Shown here piece by piece: positions 53,418-63,017 of a stretch of DNA of 64,000 nucleotides. The translations under genes and the position numbers were made by a program. Each line of letters opens with the position of its first letter. Within the stretch, counting starts at the first letter, position 1. The notes below the pieces were generated by a model. The model had not been told where the DNA came from. It made no database searches and saw nothing but the letters and a program-made list of their open reading frames with translations. Origin of the DNA: Epibacterium ulvae (GTDB taxonomy: Bacteria; Pseudomonadota; Alphaproteobacteria; Rhodobacterales; Rhodobacteraceae); assembly GCF_018678075.1 (NCBI RefSeq), contig NZ_JAHHIR010000097.1, forward strand, positions 1 to 64,000, given 5' to 3'.

Positions 53418-54812
53418 ATGTTGCGTAAGTGTTTGACCGCCTTGGCCGTTGTTCTGGCAGGTGTTGCGCCTGTTTGGTCTGAGACCCAGGTGCCGGCCTC
53501 GCAGGCCGAGATTGCATTGGGATTTGCGCCGCTGGTCAAGGAAGCCGCGCCGGCCGTGGTCAATATCTATGCCAAGATCATCACCGAGACGCAGGTGCGC
53601 TCGCCCTTTATGAATGATCCGTTTTTTGATGATCTGTTTCGCGGGTTTGGCCAACAGCGCCGCCCACGGGTGCAGAACTCGCTTGGGTCTGGCGTGATCC
53701 TGTCGGCGGATGGCTATGTGGTGTCGAATTACCATGTGGTCGGCACGGCTTCGGAAATTCGGGTGGTGACCACCGATCGGCGCGAGTTCAACGCGCGGGT
53801 GGTGCTGGCGGATGAGGCCTCGGATCTGGCGATCCTGCAGTTGGATGATGCAGAAGACCTGCCGTTTTTGACCCTGCGCGACAGCGACCGGGTTGAGGTG
53901 GGCGAGCTGGCGCTGGCGATCGGCAACCCCTTTGGCGTCGGTCAGACGGTGAGTTCGGGCATCATCTCGGGCCTTGCGCGATCCGGCACTGCGACGGGGG
54001 CTGGACGCGGCTATTACATCCAGACCGATGCGCCGATTAACCCGGGCAACTCGGGCGGTGCCTTGATCGACGTGAACGGTGATCTGATCGGGATCAACAC
54101 GCGGATCCTCAGCCGGTCTGGCGGCTCCAACGGCATTGGTTTTGCCATTCCCGCCAATCTGGTGCGCGAATTTGTTCGTCAGGCCCAAGACGGTGCCGAG
54201 GCATTTCAACGGCCCTGGGCGGGGATGAGTGGTCAGCCGATGGATGCGGACCTTGCCGAAAGCCTGGGTCTGGGTCTGGTGGAAGGTATGATGATTTCCG
54301 ACCTGCACCCGCAAAGCCCGTTTATGCGTGCAGGATTTCAGGTGGGTGATGTGGTGACACAGGTGGACGGCGAACCGGTGAATTCGCCTCCTGAAATGGT
54401 GTTTCGTATGAGCGTTGCTGGGTTGGGTCAGACGGCCATCTTCACCCGCGTGCGGGATGGCGTCGCCGAAGAGGTTGAGGTTGCGCTGCTGCCAGCCCCT
54501 AATGATCCCCCGGCCGAGGCATTGGTGCTAGCGGACCGCACTGTCTTTCCCGGGTTAGAGATCGCGCGAATTAATCCAGCCGTTGTCAGCGGTATGGGCT
54601 TGCCCTTTTCCGCGACAGGTGTGGTGGTGACGGCACCGGGTCCTTATGCGGCGCGCGCGGGTATTCAGGTCGGCGACATTCTGGTGCAGGTCAACGGAAA
54701 GGGGATTGAACGCCCCAAGGACGTGGACCGGGCGCTGCGGGAAAAGACCCGTTGGATGCAGGTTGAACTGATGCGCCGTGGACAACGGGTTGTGCTTCGC
54801 TTCCGACTCTGA
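53418..54812 (+). CDS. Do-family periplasmic serine protease
   Basis: The 464-aa DegP/DegQ-like protease-chaperone has a signal peptide (CLTALAVVLAGVAPVWSE), catalytic triad His106 (SNYHVVG), Asp136 (SDLAIL) and Ser212 (NPGNSGGA), then two PDZ domains (about 255-350 and 370-460). In the active-site run APINPGNSGG a Pro replaces the usual Ala. ATG 53418 has AGGGGAGC upstream; GTG 53415 is less likely. Protein quality control in the periplasm is the family role. Confidence 0.92.
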   Translation: MLRKCLTALAVVLAGVAPVWSETQVPASQAEIALGFAPLVKEAAPAVVNIYAKIITETQVRSPFMNDPFFDDLFRGFGQQRRPRVQNSLGSGVILSADGYVVSNYHVVGTASEIRVVTTDRREFNARVVLADEASDLAILQLDDAEDLPFLTLRDSDRVEVGELALAIGNPFGVGQTVSSGIISGLARSGTATGAGRGYYIQTDAPINPGNSGGALIDVNGDLIGINTRILSRSGGSNGIGFAIPANLVREFVRQAQDGAEAFQRPWAGMSGQPMDADLAESLGLGLVEGMMISDLHPQSPFMRAGFQVGDVVTQVDGEPVNSPPEMVFRMSVAGLGQTAIFTRVRDGVAEEVEVALLPAPNDPPAEALVLADRTVFPGLEIARINPAVVSGMGLPFSATGVVVTAPGPYAARAGIQVGDILVQVNGKGIERPKDVDRALREKTRWMQVELMRRGQRVVLRFRL

Positions 54813-54828
54813 TCCATGATGGTGCGCA

Positions 54829-56157
54829 ATGGCAGACCTGTTTGACAACCCACCCCCCGAAGGGATCCCTGAACGTGACCGGCCCGAGCCGCCGCGCCCA
54901 TTGGCGGACCGTTTGCGGCCGAAATCTCTGGATGAGGTGATCGGTCAGACGCAGGTGTTGGGGCCAGAGGCACCTTTGGGCGTGATGCTCGCATCCGGCT
55001 CCCTGTCGTCGCTGATCTTTTGGGGGCCGCCCGGTGTGGGCAAGACCACCATCGCACGGCTCCTGGCGGATGAGACGGATCTGCATTTTGTCCAGATCTC
55101 GGCTATATTCACCGGCGTGCCAGAGCTGCGCAAAGTGTTCGAGGCCGCCAAGATCCGCCGCCAGAACGGGCAGGGCACGCTGTTGTTCGTGGATGAGATC
55201 CACCGGTTCAACAAGGCGCAGCAGGACGGGTTCCTGCCACATATGGAAGACGGCACCATCCTGTTGGTGGGGGCCACCACCGAAAATCCCAGTTTCGAGC
55301 TGAACGCGGCGGTGTTGTCCCGCTCGCAGGTTCTGGTGTTGGAGCGGTTGGATACGGGTGATCTGGAAGATCTGACCCTACGCGCCGAGGCGGAACTGGG
55401 CCGCGCCCTGCCGCTGACTGTAGATGCACGCAGCGCTTTGCTCGCGATGGCAGATGGCGATGGGCGGGCGCTGCTTAATCTAATTGAACAGGTTGCTGCA
55501 TGGCGCACGGCCGCGGATCTGGGGCGTGAAGAACTGTCGAGCCGCTTGATGAAACGGGCGGCGAAATACGACAAATCCGGTGATGAACATTACAATCTGA
55601 TCTCGGCTCTGCATAAATCGGTGCGCGGTTCAGACCCGGATGCCGCACTGTATTGGTTTGCGCGGATGCTGGAAGGCGGGGAAGACCCGCGGTATCTGGC
55701 CCGTCGCCTGACCCGAATGGCGGTGGAGGACATCGCTCTGGCGGACCCGCAGGCGCAGGCGGTCTGTCTGCAAAGTTGGGAAACCTATGAACGCCTTGGC
55801 AGCCCGGAAGGGGAGTTGGCGTTGGCACAAGCCGTGGTCTATTTGGCGCTCGCGCCCAAGACCAACGCCCATTACATGGCCTATAAGGCGGCGCGGCGGT
55901 TGGCGAAACAATCCGGCAGCGCGCCGCCGCCCAAACATATCCTGAATGCGCCGACCCAGCTGATGGAAGATCAGGGCTATGGTGCGGGCTATGCCTATGA
56001 CCACAATGCCGAGGATGGGTTTTCCGGGCAGAACTATTTCCCCGATGGGATGGAACGGCCCGAGTTGTACAAACCGGTGGAGCGCGGCTTTGAGCGTGAG
56101 TTGAAAAAGCGGCTGGAGTATTTCGAACGTCTACGCGCGCAGCGCAGCGAGGGATAA
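54829..56157 (+). CDS. rarA: Replication-associated recombination ATPase RarA (MgsA)
   Basis: The 442-aa AAA+ protein acts at stalled replication forks. It has the P-loop GPPGVGKTT (66-74), Walker B LLFVDEIHRFNK (Asp122, Glu123), sensor-1 ATTENPSFELN and the C-terminal tetramerisation part ARRLTRMAVEDIALADPQA. It starts 16 bases after the protease stop. After the gene lies a GC hairpin (56159-56175) and a segment CCTCCGGCGGAAGTATTT that I recall as a common intergenic element in roseobacters. Confidence 0.94.
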   Translation: MADLFDNPPPEGIPERDRPEPPRPLADRLRPKSLDEVIGQTQVLGPEAPLGVMLASGSLSSLIFWGPPGVGKTTIARLLADETDLHFVQISAIFTGVPELRKVFEAAKIRRQNGQGTLLFVDEIHRFNKAQQDGFLPHMEDGTILLVGATTENPSFELNAAVLSRSQVLVLERLDTGDLEDLTLRAEAELGRALPLTVDARSALLAMADGDGRALLNLIEQVAAWRTAADLGREELSSRLMKRAAKYDKSGDEHYNLISALHKSVRGSDPDAALYWFARMLEGGEDPRYLARRLTRMAVEDIALADPQAQAVCLQSWETYERLGSPEGELALAQAVVYLALAPKTNAHYMAYKAARRLAKQSGSAPPPKHILNAPTQLMEDQGYGAGYAYDHNAEDGFSGQNYFPDGMERPELYKPVERGFERELKKRLEYFERLRAQRSEG

Positions 56158-56296
56158 GGCGCCCCTTTGGGGCGCGGCCTCCGGCGGAAGTATTTGGCAA
56201 AAGATGAAAGAGGGTCGCCCTGCCGCGCCGTCATGTGTGTGGCGCAGAGCAGGCAAAACTTGACATCTGGGCCTGCCTGCGCGACTGACCGGCCTT

Positions 56297-56674
56297 ATGG
56301 TTTCAACAGTGGCATATGTGGCGCTGGGCGGCGCGATTGGCGCATCGTTCCGGTTTTTGGCAGGCGTGTGGATCACCCGCGCCTTTGGCGGGCTTGGCTT
56401 TCCGTTGGGGGTGCTGAGCGTCAATGTGCTGGGCTCCTTTTTGATGGGGGTATTTGTTGTTGTTGCCGCCCATCGCGGGCTGACCCATCTGTCGCCGTTT
56501 GTGATGACCGGTGTTTTGGGCGGGTTCACCACGTTTTCGGCCTTCTCTCTGGAGACGGCGACATTGGTGGAACGCGGAGATTTGGGGCAAGCGGCGCTTT
56601 ATGTTGCTTTGTCTGTTGGCCTCTCGATCGGGGCGTTGTTTTTGGGCCTAATGTTGGCCAGAGGGGTGCTGTGA
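56297..56674 (+). CDS. crcB: Fluoride channel CrcB (Fluc)
   Basis: The 125-aa protein has four helices and the motifs GGAIGASFRFLAG, TFSAFSLET (inside GGFTTFSAF) and SVNVLGSFLMG of dual-topology fluoride channels. It exports fluoride as a dimer. No fluoride riboswitch is visible upstream. Its stop lies one base before the next ATG. Confidence 0.93.
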   Translation: MVSTVAYVALGGAIGASFRFLAGVWITRAFGGLGFPLGVLSVNVLGSFLMGVFVVVAAHRGLTHLSPFVMTGVLGGFTTFSAFSLETATLVERGDLGQAALYVALSVGLSIGALFLGLMLARGVL

Positions 56675-56675
56675 G

Positions 56676-57722
56676 ATGAGCGGCGTACAGAATATTACCG
56701 TTTCCGAGGATGACGCGGGTCAGCGGATCGACCGCTGGCTGCGGCGCTTGTTTCCGCATGTGAACCAGGGCCGGATCGAGAAGATGTGCCGCAAGGGCGA
56801 GCTGCGTCTGGATGGCGGTCGGGTCAAAGCCAACACGCGGGTTGAGGCGGGGCAAACCGTGCGGGTCCCCCCCTTGGCCGCTAGCGATCTGAAACCAGCG
56901 GCTCCGCGTGAGGCACGGATTTCTGAGGCTGATGCCAAGATGATCCGCGACTGTGTGATCTACAAGGATGATGCGGTCATCGCGATCAACAAACCCGCTG
57001 GTCTGGCGGTACAGGGCGGCAGTGGCACCACCAAACATGTGGATGGGCTGGCCGACGCGCTGAAGTTTGACATGGAGGAACAACCCCGTCTGGTGCACCG
57101 CTTGGACAAGGACACATCCGGTGTTCTTATCATGGCGCGCACCCGTTTGGCGGCCCAGGCCCTGACGGCGGCCTTCCGTCACCATGCCACGCGCAAGATT
57201 TACTGGGCCTTGGTGGCCGGTGTTCCGACCCCCTATCTGGGTGAGGTCAAATGCGGGCTGGTCAAGGCTGGCGGTCATGGGCGCAGCGGTGAAGGCGAGA
57301 AGATGATCGCCGTGCATCTGAACGATGTGGACAGCACGCCGGGGGCAAAACGCTCGCATACGCAATATGCGACGCTGTACCGTGTGGCGAGCCGGGCATC
57401 CTGGGTGGCGATGGAGCCGATCACCGGCCGTACCCACCAGCTGCGGGCGCATATGGCTGAGATTGGCCACCCGATTGCCGGGGACGGCAAATATGGCGGT
57501 TCAGGCCAGGACAATATGGGCGATGGTTGGGGCGCGCAGATTGGCGGCGTAATCTCCCGAAAGCTGCATCTGCACTGCCGTCGCATGGCGTTTGAACATC
57601 CGGACACCAAAAAGCAGGTCTCGATCGTGGCGGAGCTGCCGGAGCATATGAAATCGAGCTGGGACACCTTTGGCTGGACCGAAGACCTGGCGGCGGATGA
57701 TCCGTTTGAAAGCCTGCGCTGA
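56676..57722 (+). CDS. RluC/RluD-type 23S rRNA pseudouridine synthase
   Basis: The 348-aa protein has an N-terminal S4 domain (DDAGQRIDRWLRRLFPHVNQ) and the catalytic motif HRLDKDTSGVLIMART, with the catalytic Asp of HRLDKDTSG, then GRTHQLRAHM. It converts uridines of 23S rRNA to pseudouridine; the choice of RluC over RluD is not certain. It shares an operon with crcB, HAD and Atp12, with the TGATG overlap at 57720-57724. Confidence 0.9.
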   Translation: MSGVQNITVSEDDAGQRIDRWLRRLFPHVNQGRIEKMCRKGELRLDGGRVKANTRVEAGQTVRVPPLAASDLKPAAPREARISEADAKMIRDCVIYKDDAVIAINKPAGLAVQGGSGTTKHVDGLADALKFDMEEQPRLVHRLDKDTSGVLIMARTRLAAQALTAAFRHHATRKIYWALVAGVPTPYLGEVKCGLVKAGGHGRSGEGEKMIAVHLNDVDSTPGAKRSHTQYATLYRVASRASWVAMEPITGRTHQLRAHMAEIGHPIAGDGKYGGSGQDNMGDGWGAQIGGVISRKLHLHCRRMAFEHPDTKKQVSIVAELPEHMKSSWDTFGWTEDLAADDPFESLR

Positions 57723-58387
57723 TGTCGGATCTGCGGCTGGTTCTGTTTGATGTGGATGGCACGTTGGTGGACAGCCAAGGGGCCATTGTCGGTGCGATGA
57801 CCGCGGCCTTTACCGCGTTAGAGCTGCCGGTGCCATCGCGCGAAGAGATCTTGTCCATTGTCGGCCTCTCCCTGCCAGTGGCGATTGCCCAGCTGGTGCC
57901 GGATCTGGCGCCGGAGCTGCAGGCAGGTGTCGTGCAGGGTTATAAGAACGCCTATAAATCCGCGCGTGAGGCCGGTGGGGCGGCGCATTCGCCGCTCTAT
58001 CCCGGTGCGCGTGAGGTGTTGGACGTGCTGAACGCAGTGCCCGAGTACCTGTTGGGTGTGGCCACCGGTAAATCGCAACGTGGCTTGGATGAGCTGATCA
58101 AAGCACATGCGTTGACGTGTTTTGTCACCCGGCAAGTGGCCGATCATCACCCGTCCAAACCACATCCTTCGATGGTGATGACGGCGATGGCTGAGACCGG
58201 TGTGGCCCCTGCGCAGACCGTGATGATTGGCGATACATCCTATGACATTGATATGGGGCGGGCGGCAGGTGTGACCACCATCGCCGTGGACTGGGGGTTT
58301 CATGCGGCCGAACGTCTGGGCGCGGATCATGTGATCACCTCTTTTGCGCAATTGCCCCCCCTGTTGAACAAGATCTGGAAAGGCTGA
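57722..58387 (+). CDS. HAD-family phosphatase, phosphoglycolate phosphatase-like
   Basis: The 221-aa protein has motif I VLFDVDGTLVDS, motif II VATGKSQRGLDE and motif III/IV KPHPSMV with MIGDTSYDIDMG. It is similar to Gph/PGP-type HAD phosphatases; substrate uncertain. It overlaps the pseudouridine synthase stop by one base. Confidence 0.88.
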   Translation: MSDLRLVLFDVDGTLVDSQGAIVGAMTAAFTALELPVPSREEILSIVGLSLPVAIAQLVPDLAPELQAGVVQGYKNAYKSAREAGGAAHSPLYPGAREVLDVLNAVPEYLLGVATGKSQRGLDELIKAHALTCFVTRQVADHHPSKPHPSMVMTAMAETGVAPAQTVMIGDTSYDIDMGRAAGVTTIAVDWGFHAAERLGADHVITSFAQLPPLLNKIWKG

Positions 58388-58391
58388 ACAG

Positions 58392-59099
58392 ATGAGCGAG
58401 TGGAAGCAAAAACGGTTCTGGAAAGCGGCAACTTCGGCGCCCGAGGGCGCGGGTTTCACCGTTTTGTTGGATGGGCGCAAAGTTAAAACCCCGGCCAAGG
58501 CCGCGCTGGTGCTGCCGACCGAGGCGATGGCCCTGGCCGTGGCCGCTGAATGGGACGCCCAGGAAGAGGTCGTGAACCCAAACACCATGCCCTGCACCCG
58601 CTCCGCCAATGCGGCGATCGACAAGGTTTCGATCCAACATGGTGAGGTCGCGGATATGTTGGCCGAGTATGGTGATTCGGATTTATTGTGCTATCGCGCC
58701 GAAAGCCCCGCCGAGTTGGTCACGCGTCAGGGCGAAGCCTGGGATCCGGCTCTGGAATGGGCGACACAAACCCTTGGTGCATCGCTTGCTTGCCGTAACG
58801 GCATTTTGCATGCGGGCCAAGATCCTGTGGCTCTCAAGGTGCTGAGAAACAAGACTCATGCCATGACACCGTTCCAGTTGGCGGCGTTTCACGATCTTGT
58901 GTCTTTGTCCGGCTCACTTGTGCTTGGATTTGCGGCGGCGTTGGATTGGCGCCCGGCAGCAGACATCTGGGCGCTGTCGCGTTTGGATGAAAAATGGCAA
59001 GAAGAACAATGGGGTACCGACGAGGAAGCCAGTGCAGTTTCCACCCGCAAAGAGGGTGAGTTCCAGCATGCCAAGCGCTTCTTTGACCTCTCGATCTGA
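58392..59099 (+). CDS. Atp12-family F1-ATPase assembly chaperone
   Basis: The 235-aa protein matches the Atp12 family by RFWKAATSAPEGAGFTVLLD, GRKVKTPAKAALVLPTEA and SGSLVLGFA. In mitochondria Atp12 binds the F1 alpha subunit during assembly; alphaproteobacteria keep a homologue. It is 4 bases after the HAD gene and the last gene before the bzt unit. Confidence 0.9.
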   Translation: MSEWKQKRFWKAATSAPEGAGFTVLLDGRKVKTPAKAALVLPTEAMALAVAAEWDAQEEVVNPNTMPCTRSANAAIDKVSIQHGEVADMLAEYGDSDLLCYRAESPAELVTRQGEAWDPALEWATQTLGASLACRNGILHAGQDPVALKVLRNKTHAMTPFQLAAFHDLVSLSGSLVLGFAAALDWRPAADIWALSRLDEKWQEEQWGTDEEASAVSTRKEGEFQHAKRFFDLSI

Positions 59100-59327
59100 G
59101 ACGTGAACGCCCCATAAAACCAACAGTTTTCGACACCTCTGATCGTTCTCGATGCAGTTTGCACATCGAAACATCTAATTTCCTGATCACGCCCTTGACG
59201 TTTGTTGATGATTGATCACACACTTGGCTCGAATTTGGGACAAACCTAAGTTCGATCTGATCCGGGGGGGAACAAATTTGTCCCGGAAATAACCGCTAAC
59301 AGAGCGGAAAATCAGGAAGAGGTTAAA

Positions 59328-60344
59328 ATGAAAAAATCCGTATTTTTCGGTGCTATGACCCTTGCCGGTCTGGCAGCTGGTGCGGCCGCAGCGGCGACCC
59401 TGGACGATGTAAAGTCCCGCGGTAAGCTGAACTGTGGTGTGTCCACTGGTCTGGCTGGCTTCTCTGCACCTGATGCGAATGGGGAATGGACCGGCTTTGA
59501 CGTTGCTGTGTGCCGTGCTGTTGCAGCTGCGGTTCTGGGTGATGCAAGCGCCGTAGAATTTATCCCGACCACCGGCAAGACACGCTTTACCGCGCTGGCT
59601 TCCGGTGAAATCGATATGCTGGCTCGTAACACCACATGGACCTTCTCGCGCGATGTTGACCTGAAGTTCGACTTCGTTGGCGTGAACTACTATGATGGTC
59701 AGGGCTTCATGGTTCCAAAGGAACTGGGTGTGTCTTCCGCAAAGGAACTGGACGGCGCGACCGTTTGTATCCAAACCGGTACCACAACCGAGCTGAACCT
59801 GGCGGATTTCTTCCGCACCAACAACATCAGCTATGAGCCGGTTCCGATCGAAACCAACGCAGAAGCACAACAGCAGTACCTGGCTGGCTCCTGTGACGTG
59901 TACACCACTGACGCTTCTGGTCTGGCGGCAACCCGCGCGACTTTTGATGCGCCAGATGCACACGCTGTTCTGCCAGAAATCATCTCCAAAGAGCCGCTCG
60001 GCCCGCTGGTTCGCCACGGCGACAACGGCTGGGGTGACGTGGTACGTTGGACCATGCAGGCACTGGTTGCAGCTGAAGAGCTGGGCGTGACCTCTGCAAA
60101 CCTGGCAGAAATGTCCGGTGGTACCAACAACCCGGAAATCAACCGTCTGCTGGGTAGCGAAGGCACTCTGGGTGAAATGCTGGGTCTGGAAGCTGACTTT
60201 GGCGCCAAAGCAATTGCTGCTGGCGGCAACTACGGTGAGCTGTTTGCAAAAAACATCGGTGAAGACACACCGATCGGTCTGGCACGCGGTCTGAACGCAT
60301 TGTGGACCGAAGGTGGTCTGCAGTACGCACCGCCTTTCCGCTAA
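59328..60344 (+). CDS. bztA: Amino acid ABC transporter, periplasmic binding protein BztA/AapJ
   Basis: The 338-aa secreted protein has a signal peptide (MKKSVFFGAMTLAGLAAGAAAA) and a type-3 substrate-binding domain (KLNCGVSTGLAGFSAPDANG, FIPTTGKTRFTALASGEIDM). It collects Glu, Gln, Asp and Asn in the Bzt model of Rhodobacter. GAAGAGG lies 6-7 bases before the ATG. A terminator directly after it favours extra binding protein over the membrane parts. Confidence 0.93.
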   Translation: MKKSVFFGAMTLAGLAAGAAAAATLDDVKSRGKLNCGVSTGLAGFSAPDANGEWTGFDVAVCRAVAAAVLGDASAVEFIPTTGKTRFTALASGEIDMLARNTTWTFSRDVDLKFDFVGVNYYDGQGFMVPKELGVSSAKELDGATVCIQTGTTTELNLADFFRTNNISYEPVPIETNAEAQQQYLAGSCDVYTTDASGLAATRATFDAPDAHAVLPEIISKEPLGPLVRHGDNGWGDVVRWTMQALVAAEELGVTSANLAEMSGGTNNPEINRLLGSEGTLGEMLGLEADFGAKAIAAGGNYGELFAKNIGEDTPIGLARGLNALWTEGGLQYAPPFR

Positions 60345-60357
60345 GATCAATTGGGAG

Positions 60358-60385
60358 AGGGCGCGGGCATCCCGCGCCCTTTTTC
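60358..60385 (+). terminator. Terminator between bztA and bztB
   Basis: AGGGCGCGGG / CCCGCGCCCT with a CAT loop and five T. Partial read-through would give an excess of binding protein transcript. Confidence 0.9.
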
Positions 60386-60471
60386 CCATCTAATAACACG
60401 CTTCGGGAACGTACGGATCGGGGCCAACCTCGACAGGACATAAGTACCGCTAGCTTCGGGGATTTCACAAC

Positions 60472-61704
60472 ATGTCAACTTTGACTGACCCGCCGAAGGA
60501 TTCCTTTCGGCTGTCGATGCTGATCAACGATACCCGCTATAGATCGTTGACCTTCCAAGCCTTGGCGTTTCTCGCCATGGCGCTCTCCTTCTGGTATCTC
60601 GGAAACAACCTGGTCGCCAACCTGCGCGCCGCCGGTTTGAACATCAACTTTGGCTTTCTAGGCGATACCGCGGGTTATGATATCAGCCAAAAGCTGGTTG
60701 AATATAGCAACCAAGACAGCCACAGCAGCGCTGCGTTTGTCGGCCTGCTCAACACGCTTCTTGTCGCCTTTCTTGCCTGTATCACAGCCACGGTCTTTGG
60801 TGTGGTTGCGGGTGTTTTGCGCCTGTCCAAGAACTGGCTCGTGTCCAAGCTGATGGCGTTTTACGTCGAGATCTTCCGGAACATTCCGGTTCTGATCTGG
60901 ATCATCATCATCTTCACCATCATGACTGCGTTTATGCCTGCACCGCGCGCCTTTCGCGGTGACAATGCGACAGCAACCATGGTGTTTGATGCCTTTGCCT
61001 TTACCAACCGCGGTATCTACACTCCGTTGCCTTGGTTCTCGCGTGGCATTTTTGAAAGCCAAACGCTGAACTGGGTGCTGGTTCTGCTGGTCGCTTGCGG
61101 GTCGTGGTTTGCCGCGCGCCGCGTGAATGTCTGGGCCACAGCCAAACAAGAAGAGACGGGTGAGCGTCCCAATACGCTGTCGATGTTGCTTGGTATCTGG
61201 TTGGTGCCGTTTGTCATTTTGATGCTGATCATGGGCCTGTCGTGGGAGTATCCCGCGCTCAAAGGCTTTAACTTCCAAGGCGGGATCAAAGTTGGTGGCC
61301 CGCTGATCGCGCTGTGGTTTGCTCTGTCGATCTATACCGGTGCCTTTATTGCGGAAAACGTCCGCGCGGGTATTCAGGCGGTCTCCAAAGGTCAAACCGA
61401 AGCTGCAGCAGCTCTGGGTCTGCGCCCCTCCAAGGTGATGAACCTGGTTGTTCTGCCGCAAGCCCTGCGGATCATCATTCCGCCGCTGATCTCTCAATAC
61501 CTCAACATCACCAAAAACTCGTCCCTCGCGATTGTCGTAGGTTACGCGGATATCACTGCCACATTGGGCGGGATCACGTTGAACCAAACCGGCCGTGCGA
61601 TTGAATGTGTTTTGTTGTTGATGGCGTTCTATCTGACTGCATCCTTGCTGATCTCGCTTGTGATGAATGTCTACAACGCCTCCGTTAAACTGAAGGAGCG
61701 TTGA
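60472..61704 (+). CDS. bztB: Amino acid ABC transporter permease BztB/AapQ
   Basis: The 410-aa permease carries the ABC loop (QAVSKGQTEAAAALGLRPSK, then VLPQALRIIIPPLISQYLN) and about eight helices, with the extended N-terminal part typical of Bzt/Aap permeases. It forms a heterodimer with BztC in the inner membrane. Its stop lies 2 bases before the bztC start. Confidence 0.93.
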   Translation: MSTLTDPPKDSFRLSMLINDTRYRSLTFQALAFLAMALSFWYLGNNLVANLRAAGLNINFGFLGDTAGYDISQKLVEYSNQDSHSSAAFVGLLNTLLVAFLACITATVFGVVAGVLRLSKNWLVSKLMAFYVEIFRNIPVLIWIIIIFTIMTAFMPAPRAFRGDNATATMVFDAFAFTNRGIYTPLPWFSRGIFESQTLNWVLVLLVACGSWFAARRVNVWATAKQEETGERPNTLSMLLGIWLVPFVILMLIMGLSWEYPALKGFNFQGGIKVGGPLIALWFALSIYTGAFIAENVRAGIQAVSKGQTEAAAALGLRPSKVMNLVVLPQALRIIIPPLISQYLNITKNSSLAIVVGYADITATLGGITLNQTGRAIECVLLLMAFYLTASLLISLVMNVYNASVKLKER

Positions 61705-61706
61705 GG

Positions 61707-63005
61707 ATGACGGATCAAACAACCAACTCCATCGCCTTTGTTGCAGATGGAAATATTCCTCAGTCTCCGCCGCCTGCGCGTGAGACCGGGGCTGTCAAAT
61801 GGATACGTGCAAACCTGTTCTCCAGCTGGGGAAACTCACTGCTTACCATTGCTGCGGGTCTTGTGATCTATATGGTTCTGTCCGGGGCCGTTCCTTGGAT
61901 GTGGAACGGTGTCTGGACCACATCCAGCCTGTCGGAATGTCGTGAAGTGCTGGCCGGCGAAGTCGGCGCCTGTTTCTCGGTCCTGTCGGAACGGTGGAAC
62001 CAGCTGTTGTTCGGCTTCCAATACCCGTCTGACCAATACTGGCGGCCAACCTTGGCATTTTTGCTGCTGTTTGTCGCGGGCGCACCGGTCCTGTTCTTTG
62101 ACCTACCGCGCAAACTGTTGGCCTTTACGGCGATCTACCCGTTTCTTGCCTTTTACCTGATCTGGGGTGGTACTCTCATGGCGCCCATCGTTGCGTTCCT
62201 CGGTGTGGCGGCTGCGGCATTTGTCTTTCAGACCTATGGCAAAGGCAGCTTTGCACTGGGCTTCTTTGGCGCGATCATTGCGGCATTTGCAGTCTGGTTC
62301 GTCGGTGGTGCACTGATCCCCGAAGGCGCGTCTGAAGAGGCGATGTTGCAGGCGGTGCCATCACGGGATCTAGGCGGCTTTATGCTGAACCTGATGCTGG
62401 GTGTGACCTGTGTGTCCTTGTCGGTGCCGTTGGGCATTGCGCTGGCACTGGGGCGGCAATCCAATATGCCGCTGATCAAGTGGATCTGCATCATCTTCAT
62501 CGAATTCGTACGGGGCGTGCCGTTGATCACGCTGCTGTTCGTGGCTTCGGTGATGCTGAGCTACTTCTTCCCACCTGACAGCACAGTGGATCTGTTCCTG
62601 CGTGTGGTGATCATGATCACCATGTTCTCGGCGGCCTATATCGCCGAGGTGATCCGCGGGGGCCTCGCCGCCTTGCCAAAAGGGCAATATGAAGCAGCAG
62701 ACAGTCTGGGTCTGGATTATCCGCAGGCCATGCGCCTGATCATCCTGCCACAGGCACTGAAGATCTCTATCCCGGGTATCGTGAACGTGGCCGTTGGTCT
62801 GTTCAAAGACACCACGCTGGTTTCGGTCATTTCGATGTTCGATCTGGTGGGGATGATCCGGGGTCCGATCCTGGCCTCGACCGAATGGGCCGGTGTCTAC
62901 TGGGAGCTTCTCGGGGCTGCCGCGCTTCTGTTCTTCGTCGTCTGCTACGGCATTTCTCAATATTCGCAGTGGCTCGAGCGTCGTCTCGCCACCGATCATC
63001 ACTAA
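61707..63005 (+). CDS. bztC: Amino acid ABC transporter permease BztC/AapM
   Basis: The 432-aa permease has EFVRGVPLITLLFVASVML, GLAALPKGQYEAADSLGLDY and ILPQALKISIPGIVNVAVGL. ATG 61707 follows AAGGAG and GAGG; TTG 61701 is not preferred. Partner of BztB, with the BztD ATPase downstream. Confidence 0.93.
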   Translation: MTDQTTNSIAFVADGNIPQSPPPARETGAVKWIRANLFSSWGNSLLTIAAGLVIYMVLSGAVPWMWNGVWTTSSLSECREVLAGEVGACFSVLSERWNQLLFGFQYPSDQYWRPTLAFLLLFVAGAPVLFFDLPRKLLAFTAIYPFLAFYLIWGGTLMAPIVAFLGVAAAAFVFQTYGKGSFALGFFGAIIAAFAVWFVGGALIPEGASEEAMLQAVPSRDLGGFMLNLMLGVTCVSLSVPLGIALALGRQSNMPLIKWICIIFIEFVRGVPLITLLFVASVMLSYFFPPDSTVDLFLRVVIMITMFSAAYIAEVIRGGLAALPKGQYEAADSLGLDYPQAMRLIILPQALKISIPGIVNVAVGLFKDTTLVSVISMFDLVGMIRGPILASTEWAGVYWELLGAAALLFFVVCYGISQYSQWLERRLATDHH

Positions 63006-63017
63006 GGAGTTCAAGAT

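Noticed and set aside
56158-56296. Possible fluoride riboswitch upstream of crcB
   Set aside because: The leader contains only a GC hairpin and a common intergenic segment; the fluoride aptamer core is not found.
59195-59223. TTGACG as -35 of a bztA promoter
   Set aside because: No acceptable -10 hexamer at 16-18 bases downstream.
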